14,709 nt of DNA, taken from assembly GCA_030590185.1 (NCBI GenBank), contig JAUUZB010000009.1:1-14709 (forward strand), read 5' to 3'. Source of the stretch: Deltaproteobacteria bacterium (lineage in GTDB: Bacteria; Myxococcota; XYA12-FULL-58-9; JAUUZB01). Made by a program: the position numbers and the translations under genes. Shown piece by piece: positions 1 to 7,200 of the stretch (positions are counted from its first letter, which is position 1; each line of letters opens with the position of its first letter). Under the pieces are notes generated by a model. It was not told the origin of the DNA. It saw only the letters and a program-made list of their open reading frames with translations, and did not search any database.

Positions 1-22
1 ATTTGACGGCGAGGAATCTGTA

Positions 23-1762
23 ATGTCACGCCGGAGGTTACGTGACCGAGATCGAGATCGCCCAATGACCGCCGGCACCAGCGACGCATCCATCCGCGGG
101 CGGGTCATTTCCCCCGGGGTCGCCTTTGGTTTGGCCCTGCTCGATGAGCCTCTTCTCGTGCCCGCCGGTCGAGTCACCCTCGATGAAGGCGGCGTAGTGA
201 CCGAGATCGCCAAGCTCGACGAGGCGGTCCAGCTGGTGCACGACCACCTCGAGGCCCACGTACGCGAGCACCACGCGCCAGCCGAACAGGATCTCCAAGC
301 GATTATTGCGGCGCACGTCATGATGCTCGATGATCGTGGATTCTTTTCTTCGATCAAGGAACGGATCGAGCGCGATCGCGTCGTAGCCAATGACGCCGTT
401 CGAGATTCGTTCCAGGCCGGGATCCAACGACTCGCCGCGAGCAACGACGACTACATGCGGGCCAGGGCCGAGGACCTGCGCGATCTTTGCCAAACCCTTC
501 AACGTGCCATCCTGCTCGGTGCCCGGGCTTTCGAGCTCCCCCGAAAGACGACGGACCCACCGGTCTTCGTCTCCCCCTATTTGCGTTTGTCGGTCGTTCT
601 GCGCGCGCGACGTGCGGGGGCGGCGGCGTTTGTCACCAGCAGCGTTGCCTTCACCTCTCACGGCGCGATCTTCTTGCGGGCTAGTGGGATCCCTGCCGTC
701 GGGGGTGTGCCCCTCGAAAAGATGGGGATCGAGCTCGGAATCCCGCTGTTGGTCGATGCGAACGAAGGCGTCGTCTCTGTACGACCTCCAGCACATGTTC
801 GCGACGACGTCCTGGCGCGACACCGCGAATCCTCACTGAGCATCGCGGAGCCCGATCTCCCGCCCCTCCCTGCGAAAATGCCCGGAGGTGAGGAGATCCA
901 CCTTTGGGCCAACATCAATCATCCGTCGCAATCAGATCTCTGTCGGCGCTACCGCATGACCGGCGTCGGATTATTTCGGACCGAGTTTCTCGCCTTGGAT
1001 CAGGGGCGAGTGCCCAACGAGGACGAGCAATACGAGGCCTACCGCCGGGTCGTGGATGCCCTCGCTGGCCGCCCCTTGGTGGTCAGGACGTTTGATTTTG
1101 GGGCCGACAAGGAACCCGGTGGACTCGATCAGGGTGTGGGACGCAACCCCGCCTTGGGGGTGCGTGGCATTCGCAGACACGTCCTGAACTGCCCGGAGGA
1201 ACTGCGCCAACAACTCAGAGCCATCCTGCGCGCCTCGGTCGGCGCTGATGTTCGCGTTCTCATACCGGTGGTCACGACTATCGCGGACGTTCGTTCGGCG
1301 AGGGGGTTTCTCGATGACGCGCGGGCGGATCTCGAGCGCTCCAACACCCCCTTCAACACAACGATCAAGGTCGGCGCCATGATCGAGACTCCGTCGGCCG
1401 CTCTTCAAGTTGACCGGCTTCTGGGTGTCGTTGATTTCGTCAGCGTTGGGACCAATGACCTGCTGCAATATCTCACCGCTGCGGACCGCAATAACCCGGA
1501 GGTCCTCGCCTATCATGATCCGGAGAGCTCGGGACTCTACCGGCTGCTCAAAATCGTCATGCAGACCGCGGGATCCATGGGGAGAGCTGGAGACGTCTGC
1601 GTTTGCGGGGAGCTGGCTTCCGAGCCGGACGGGGCAGTCACGCTCGCCGAGATAGGACTCCGCTGTCTCAGCATCACCCCAGCCGCAGCCCCCGCCGTGA
1701 GGGCAGCCCTCGCCGGCAAATCGCTGCGGGAGGTTGAACGTGTTCGTAATGCGAATCGATAG
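23..1762 (+). CDS. ptsI: PTS enzyme I (phosphoenolpyruvate-protein phosphotransferase)
   Basis: Enzyme I takes phosphate from PEP onto an active-site histidine and passes it to HPr in the cytoplasm. The 579 residues match the family's usual ~575. An N-terminal SPGVAFG block (about 31-37) leads to the swivelling His domain, with the phospho-His in TSHGAIF (H213). The PEP-binding barrel has GLFRTEF (R319), RTFDFGADKE (R355), GAMIETP (E455), GTNDL (N478/D479), DRNN (R489) and the active Cys in VCGELAS (C528). The C-terminal half is therefore intact. The usual GGRTSH before the catalytic His reads VAFTSH here, which is unusual. The start at 23 has GAGGA at 11-15; the ATG at 65 (MTAGTSD) is an alternative, and residues 1-14 are an RDRDRDR-rich extension. 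The frame is open upstream to the window edge, so the true start or a fusion could lie outside. TAA at 21-23 in another frame overlaps the ATG, as expected for a coupled upstream gene. Confidence 0.95.
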   Translation: MSRRRLRDRDRDRPMTAGTSDASIRGRVISPGVAFGLALLDEPLLVPAGRVTLDEGGVVTEIAKLDEAVQLVHDHLEAHVREHHAPAEQDLQAIIAAHVMMLDDRGFFSSIKERIERDRVVANDAVRDSFQAGIQRLAASNDDYMRARAEDLRDLCQTLQRAILLGARAFELPRKTTDPPVFVSPYLRLSVVLRARRAGAAAFVTSSVAFTSHGAIFLRASGIPAVGGVPLEKMGIELGIPLLVDANEGVVSVRPPAHVRDDVLARHRESSLSIAEPDLPPLPAKMPGGEEIHLWANINHPSQSDLCRRYRMTGVGLFRTEFLALDQGRVPNEDEQYEAYRRVVDALAGRPLVVRTFDFGADKEPGGLDQGVGRNPALGVRGIRRHVLNCPEELRQQLRAILRASVGADVRVLIPVVTTIADVRSARGFLDDARADLERSNTPFNTTIKVGAMIETPSAALQVDRLLGVVDFVSVGTNDLLQYLTAADRNNPEVLAYHDPESSGLYRLLKIVMQTAGSMGRAGDVCVCGELASEPDGAVTLAEIGLRCLSITPAAAPAVRAALAGKSLREVERVRNANR

Positions 1763-1813
1763 CGTAGGCGTTGCCGCGGGCGGTCGTGCCCAATCCCTAG
1801 GAGAACGCGAGGC

Positions 1814-1921
1814 ATGAAGGTGGCGGTCACCGCCGAGGACGCAGGCATGACGTATGATTATCAAACATACGAGCGCTGGGGGCAGCGAGATACGAGTGTC
1901 AGTCGCCGTCCCCCCCCCTGA
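1814..1921 (+). pseudogene. Possible 5' remnant of a small gene (MKVAVTAEDAG...)
   Basis: A 35-codon frame begins with ATG at 1814, with GGAG-like sequence just upstream, and reads MKVAVTAEDAGMTYD before degenerating into an Arg/Pro-rich tail that stops at 1919-1921. The first ten residues resemble the start of dinitrogenase iron-molybdenum cofactor (NifX/NifB-type) proteins, which commonly open MKIAV(T/A). Nothing after that matches. The frame runs into the 3' end of the convergent lipoprotein gene. It may be a truncated remnant whose remainder was replaced, or a chance short frame. The resemblance is from memory and rests on very few residues. Confidence 0.2.
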
Positions 1922-2612
1922 AGGTATTGAACTCCTCCAAACGCAGGAGGGGATCATCCATATAGCCCGCCGGCTTGATCCTCAGGGCCTCTATGAGTCG
2001 CGCCCAGTAGTTTACCTTTGCGCAGAGCGCAGCGATCGAAACGATCTCTTGCTCTGTGAAAACCCGTCTCAGGTCGTCCAAGAGTTCCTGAGGGAAGACG
2101 ACGGGTGTCCTCGAAAGCGCGTCCGCGTAGCTCAGGGCAATTTCTTCCTTTTCCGAAAAACTCGCAATGCTGGCTATCTCTTTGCTGCCCTGAAGTCCTT
2201 TGAGCTCTTCCTCAGAAATGTCAAAGTCCTGATAGTTCCAAGCGTTGATATCTGCCGCAAATGGGCAGGGTACGGCGTAGGAGACCTTGAGCCTGAGGAT
2301 CTTTATCATTCGTGGACTGAGCCAATTGGCTGCGCCGTCCTCGATATAGAGCTCGATGAGCCCTGAGCCAATGCCAATATCCGGTGCCCAGGCCAATACT
2401 CTCCCAGGAAGTAACTCCCTTTCAGCTTTGCTGTCCGCGATGCAGAGCATTGCACCTAGGTAACACGGGATGTCTTCGGGGGGCATCACGAGACTCTGCA
2501 TGGTGGCTTCGTCATAACTTCCGCCCACGGGCTTCTTCGGTGGAAGTGAACAACTTGCGGCCGAGGTGACCAGCACGGAAAAAAGAGCGATGGCGACAGG
2601 TGTCTGTTTCAT
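1899..2612 (-). CDS. Carboxymuconolactone decarboxylase/AhpD-like lipoprotein
   Basis: A 237-residue protein. The N-terminus MKQTPVAIALFSVL... ends in SAASC, a lipoprotein signal peptide with the lipid-bearing Cys at 21. The body looks like the all-helical carboxymuconolactone decarboxylase family: an RLKVSYAVPCPFAADINAW block (about 107-125), then EKEEIALSYADAL, FTEQEIVSIAAL and a NYWARLIEALRI helix near the C-terminus. Family members with redox activity carry CxxC plus a downstream His in the first block. Here only C116 remains, position 119 is Ala and the His is absent, so AhpD-type thiol chemistry looks lost. The start at 2612 is fixed by AGGAG six bases upstream; the frame continues upstream to 2768, but that part has no signal-peptide logic. 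Several sampled lines of the gene are about 52% GC against roughly 65-70% for neighbours, which suggests transfer. Family assignment is from motif recognition. Confidence 0.72.
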   Translation of the reverse strand: MKQTPVAIALFSVLVTSAASCSLPPKKPVGGSYDEATMQSLVMPPEDIPCYLGAMLCIADSKAERELLPGRVLAWAPDIGIGSGLIELYIEDGAANWLSPRMIKILRLKVSYAVPCPFAADINAWNYQDFDISEEELKGLQGSKEIASIASFSEKEEIALSYADALSRTPVVFPQELLDDLRRVFTEQEIVSIAALCAKVNYWARLIEALRIKPAGYMDDPLLRLEEFNTFRGGDGD

Positions 2613-2618
2613 CCCGCG

Positions 2619-2623
2619 CTCCT
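2619..2623 (-). promoter_or_regulatory. Ribosome binding site deciding the CMD-like lipoprotein start
   Basis: AGGAG on the minus strand, six bases before the ATG at 2612-2610. It selects the internal methionine that opens a lipoprotein signal peptide over the upstream methionines in the same frame. Confidence 0.7.
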
Positions 2624-2684
2624 GTGGGGCCCCAACGCACGTGCAATCGGTTGAGGGGATTGTCGCGAGATAGCAGGGCGTTGA

Positions 2685-3000
2685 GGTGAAGCCCACACCT
2701 GGACCGTCACCGTAACGACGCGTGCTCATCTCGTTCTCGGGGCCGGCGTCCTCTATTGGCTGCGCCACGCCGTTACCCTCTTCTATCTCCTGCAGCGCCG
2801 GGTCGCCTGGGGCGAGGCGATCGGCCTGGGCGTTTTCATCTTGTTATTCGACGCCACTTTCCTCGTCTTGGCCTGCGGTTTTCCATCTGGTCGATCGCCT
2901 GCCATCGGGGGATTGGGCGCTTCGAGGCTTTGCCCCACGGAAGAACCCCAGGGAGGCGACCATGAAGCGCTGGTACGAGAGCAAGTGGAGGATCCGTTAG
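2685..3000 (+). pseudogene. Coding-like remnant, possible membrane protein fragment, frame-shifted
   Basis: This covers most of the ~380-base stretch between the CMD-like lipoprotein and aroC, where I see no intact gene. One + frame, open from 2685 just after an in-frame TGA at 2682-2684, reads a strongly membrane-like segment (LVLGAGVLYWLRHAVTLFYLL, then AIGLGVFILLFDATFLVLAC, about 2730-2875). It resembles the first helices of DUF1295/isoprenylcysteine-methyltransferase-like proteins, but this is only a resemblance. The frame then passes without a stop into the antisense of aroC and loses sense. A second + frame ends [19 protein letters not shown] at a TAG (2998-3000) that overlaps the aroC stop codon within TTAG. 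Its ATG at 2962 has an excellent AGGGAGG five bases upstream, giving a 12-residue peptide. Taken together this could be a decayed gene with a frameshift near 2880, or two unrelated short frames. Confidence 0.3.
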
Positions 3001-4091
3001 GATTCGGCTTGGCTCCCCACCAACCCCCGCTGCCGCAGGGCGTGGTCCACCAGCACCAACCCCACCATCGCTTCCACGATCGGCACCGCCCGCGGCAGCA
3101 CGCACGGGTCGTGACGACCGCTCGCGGCGAGGGTGGTTGGCGTGCCCTCAACGTCGACCGTCTGTTGCGGCTTGGCGATGGTGGCGGTGGGCTTGAATGC
3201 GGCCCGAAGCACGATCGGCGCACCGTTGGAGATGCCCCCCTGCACGCCGCCCGAACGGTTGGTGGCGGTGCTGATCCCGTCGCCCACACTAATAAAGGAA
3301 TCGTTGTGCTCCGACCCGGACAACTCGGTGCCCGCGAAGCCAGATCCGATCTCGAAGCCCTTGCAGGCCGGGATGGAGAGCAGCGCCTTGGCGAGGTCCG
3401 CCTCGAGCTTGTCAAAGACCGGCTCCCCCCAACCGGGGGGCACGCCCCGCGCCACGCACTCGATGATCCCGCCGAGGGAGTCACCCGCGGCCTTGGCCTC
3501 GGTGATCGACTCGATCATGGCCACGGCGACGGAGGCATCCGGGCAACGAACCGCGTTGGCCTCGACGTCGGCGGCGGTCACCGCATCGAGATCGACCTCG
3601 GCGCACAACGTACCAATCGTTTTGGTGTAGGCGAGGATCTCGACGCCAAACAACTCGGCTAGTACCCGCCTGGCCACGGCCCCGGCTGCGACCCGCCCCA
3701 CCGTTTCCCGGGCGCTCGCCCGACCGCCGCCGCGCCAATCGCGGAGGCCGTACTTGCGCTGGTAGGTGAAGTCGGCGTGGGAGGGTCGAAATACCTCTTT
3801 GAGCTCGTCGTAGTCGGCGGAGCGGTGGTCCCGGTTGCGCACCAGGATGTTGATCGGGGTCCCGAGGGTGAGGCCGTCGAGCAGGCCCGACAACACCTCG
3901 ACCTGATCCGCCTCAGCCCGCGGCGTGGTCAGCTCACTCTGGCCGGGCCGACGACGATCGAGCTCACGCTGGATCGCCTCGATGGACACGGGGATGCCCG
4001 GTGGACAGCCATCCACCACCACGCCGACCCCGCCGCCGTGGGACTCACCCCAGGTCGTGGATCGAAACAGGACGCCGAAGCTGCTGGTCAT
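2997..4091 (-). CDS. aroC: Chorismate synthase
   Basis: Converts 5-enolpyruvylshikimate 3-phosphate to chorismate, the last common step to aromatic amino acids, in the cytoplasm with reduced FMN. The 364 residues cover the full family length. Signatures run in order: TTWGESHG (catalytic His at 18) near the N-terminus, the RPGQSELTT loop (about 49-57), RPSHADFTY (His 105) followed by the [13 protein letters not shown] flavin/substrate loop, [18 protein letters not shown], and [18 protein letters not shown] near the C-terminus. The start is fixed by family alignment ([19 protein letters not shown]), although no Shine-Dalgarno precedes it. It is the last gene of the minus-strand series, 119 bases after the FG-GAP lipoprotein, and is not obviously related to it in function. 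Confidence 0.97.
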   Translation of the reverse strand: MTSSFGVLFRSTTWGESHGGGVGVVVDGCPPGIPVSIEAIQRELDRRRPGQSELTTPRAEADQVEVLSGLLDGLTLGTPINILVRNRDHRSADYDELKEVFRPSHADFTYQRKYGLRDWRGGGRASARETVGRVAAGAVARRVLAELFGVEILAYTKTIGTLCAEVDLDAVTAADVEANAVRCPDASVAVAMIESITEAKAAGDSLGGIIECVARGVPPGWGEPVFDKLEADLAKALLSIPACKGFEIGSGFAGTELSGSEHNDSFISVGDGISTATNRSGGVQGGISNGAPIVLRAAFKPTATIAKPQQTVDVEGTPTTLAASGRHDPCVLPRAVPIVEAMVGLVLVDHALRQRGLVGSQAES

Positions 4092-4099
4092 GCAAACCA

Positions 4100-4127
4100 G
4101 TTATCGCAAAGACCGCTGCCTTCACAA
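4100..4127 (-). promoter_or_regulatory. Candidate aroC promoter
   Basis: On the minus strand TTGTGA (4127-4122), a 16-base spacer and GATAAC (4105-4100) match the sigma-70 boxes at 4 of 6 positions each. The -10-like box ends eight bases before the aroC ATG, so transcription would begin at or next to the start codon. That would fit the lack of a Shine-Dalgarno sequence. The match is modest and could be chance. Confidence 0.3.
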
Positions 4128-4210
4128 TGGCGCCGCGGGTATCCCGAAAAGCCCGACTCTTGCCTGGCGATCCGTGGAAGGGGCTGACAACGGCCTGACG
4201 TTCTCGGCGG

Positions 4211-7200
4211 TCAGGGCACGACGACGAACGCCTGAAAGACGCCGAGTCGATCGGTGAGGATGCGCACCCGGGGGGCTGTGGCATCGGATGTGTCGATGAT
4301 GAAGCGCCGGCCGCTGCCGTCGGCAAGGGCGCCCGTCGTTTCTGGGATATCTTCAAAATACTCGGTGGTGCGGTGCAACGTTCGCCAGCCCTCGGCGTCA
4401 GCGACGCTGGGGAGGGAGGAGGCCGCGACGCCCTCGTCGTTATCCGCCGGGACGTCGGCGGCACGCAGCCAATCGGTGAAGCGCGCAAAGACGAGGATCT
4501 CGACGCTGCCCGAACCGACGCCGAGCCACTCCCCACGCCAGGGTAGGTCGATGACGACGCCGCGGGGGGACCCGCTAGCCGGGGATAGATCGAGGCCCGC
4601 GGCGCGTTCGACTCCGTCGGCGTCGGCGGTGACGGGGCCGAGGCGCGCTTGCAGGTGGGTTCTGACCCGGCCCTCTGCGCTGACCCTGGGGCTGAGGTGT
4701 AGATCGCCGCTGGTCTGCCAGGCGGCGGTCAGGGGTTCGAGCCGACCCGCCACGTCAACGAGCGCGCCGGCGCGGCGTAGACCAGGCAATAAGCTACCGG
4801 CGTCGTCGGTGAATTCACGCACGACGATCCTCGTCGATGCACCCTCGGCCAGATAGCGTGGTGGGTCGGGGGCAGCGGCGCCAAACAGGTTGCCCGCGCC
4901 GCCGTCGGTCCCGTCCCATGGGCGCAGGATGACGTTCCACCTGGCGAGGTAGTCGCGGCGTTGTTGGTGCGCCACCGCCAGGGTCATTTCGTTGCGATTC
5001 ACGGCGCCGAGATCCTCGAGACCATCGTAGTTGAGATCGGCGAGGATAAAGCGGCGCACGTTGACGCCCGAGCGCAGGGTGATGGGATCGCCGAAGGCCC
5101 CGGGGCTCGCGGGATCGCCCAGGCGTAGGAAGACCTCAGTGGCGGCGCCGAGTAGATCCGGGACGCCATCGCGATTGAGATCAACGATTCGCAGTTGGTC
5201 GATGACACCCTGGCCGGCGAGGTCGTGGGAGACCGGGGTGAACAGCTCGCAAGCCGTGGGCCCGTTGCGCAGCAGGGTGATGGGTGAACCGTCGAGGCCG
5301 CCGAACAGGCCGACGAAGGCCCCGACGACCAGATCCACATCGCCGTCGGCGTCCAGGTCGCCCATCGCCGCCGTCGTCACCGGTAACGGCAAGGGTGTCG
5401 GCAACGACAAGTCGGCACCCCAGGCAACGGGGTGACTGCAGGTCGCTCCCCCGGCGCAGGTTGCCGGCGTGCACACCGCCGTGAAGTCACCGCTGCCGTC
5501 GCCGCGCAGCAAGGTGACGTAGCCTTCGGTGCCCGTGCCGTCGCCCAGCAGGATCAAGTCGAGGTGGCCATCGCCGTCGAGCTCGGCGGCCAGGACGTGT
5601 TGCGCCGGTGCATCCAACGCTGCCGCCTGGGGAACCAGCGGCGTGAAGCTGCCCGACCAGGCGCCGGGTGTACCGTCGGCCAGCAGGACGGTCAGGGGCT
5701 CGCCGGTGCCTTGGGCCGGCGGCGCCAGGATCAGATCGCCGAGGCCATCGCCGTTGACGTCGAAAACGCCACGCAGCCCCAGACCCTGGGCCGCGGGCTG
5801 AGGTCCTGCGACAGCGGCGGCAAAGTCGAGGCTGCGCACGCCCTGAGCAACCTGGCCGATGAGGATGGTTAGCTGCGGTTGCCCGGCCGCTTCGCCGAGG
5901 ATCACCAGATCCGTGGCGCCGTCACCGTTGATATCTCCCGCTGCGGCACCGGCCACCGGGGAATAGGCGTCCAGGTCGGTGACCGCCGAGCTGCCGAACA
6001 GGCCGATGCCGATGCCGCGCTCGCCGTGACCGTGCAAGACCACGAGCCGATCATCGCTGACGCTGATCAGATCGAGCACGCCATCGTCGTCGATGTCCCG
6101 GACGACGAGCAGGTCCGGGTCGTTCTCCAGGACCCGTCGCCCATCCTCCGACAGCGCCGGCAACGGTGCCGGGACGGGCGACATCACGCGCAGCTGCCGG
6201 TTGACGGAGGCGCCTCCGGAAGCGCACGGCGTCCAGGCGAGTAGCCACTCCTGCGCGCCGTCGTCGTTCAGGTCGGCGAAGGCGAGCTCGACGTTCGCGC
6301 CGGCGCAGACGTTGATTGGCGTCATGGCCATGCCGGGGCTAGGCACCAAACCGCGGGGGTCGTCCCGGCCGAAGTAGGTGTACAACCGCAGCTGCGTCAC
6401 GGCGACGACGTCGGGCCACCCGTCGGCGTCGATGTCGGCGCTGGCGAGGTGCATGACCTCCTCGGGCAGCGTGTCTATATAGACCGGCGTGTATTCCGGC
6501 ACGGAGAAGCTGCCCAGCGTCGCGAGGTACAGCCACAGCTCGTTGGTGTCTTCGTAGATCATGGCCATGTCGCGCAGGCCATCGTGGTTCATGTCGAGCA
6601 GCACGAGCCGACCGATCGCCGCGGGTACGACTCGATCCTGCGGCGCACCCAGGGCCGGGTCACCCGGCGCGCTGCGTCCTTGGCCGGGGAAGATGCGCAG
6701 GTTCGGTACGAAGAGCAGGCTGTTGGTGATGACGTCATCGCGGCCATCGCCGTCGAGGTCGCCCACGGCGACGATGAGGGAGTCCTCCGCCACGGGGAAG
6801 CCTTGCCCGACCGAGTCCACGGCGAGCTGCCCGGTGCCGTCGCCGAGCAGGACGAAGACCTCCGTCTCCGCGCCGATGACGAGATCCTGATTGCCGTCGC
6901 CGTCAAAGTCACCGGCGAAGAGGCCTTCGCTGCCGGTCGAGACGCTTCGGGCTGGGACGGCATAGCCGGTCGCCGTATCGAAGGGCGTCGATGTTCCGTT
7001 GGACAAATAGACATCGACGACGTTCTCGTCGGCGCCCAATACGACCGTGGCTAGATCCGTGATGCCGTCCCCGTTGAAGTCGGCGGCGGCGAGGCCTGCG
7101 CCAACCGGTTCAGGTTCGGGGGGGACAGCGGGGGTGGGAACCCAAGAGCTGCCGATGCTGCCATCGAGATCGAGAAGCTGGACGATTTCGAACGGCGCGG

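Noticed and set aside
42..209. 13-base direct repeat GTGACCGAGATCG at 42-54 and 197-209
   Set aside because: The two copies are read in different codon phases and nothing nearby supports a duplication. Probably chance.
1851..1871. CGTATG-9-CATACG inverted repeat between the convergent ptsI and lipoprotein genes
   Set aside because: A weak 6-bp, partly AT stem with a 9-base loop and no T-run on either side; too weak to call a terminator.
971..1957. Long minus-strand open frame opposite ptsI
   Set aside because: It is antisense to a clear enzyme I gene, has no domain or signal features, and its length is explained by high GC.
1854..2366. + strand open frame opposite the CMD-like lipoprotein gene
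   Set aside because: No recognisable domain. The opposite strand has a ribosome site, signal peptide and family motifs.
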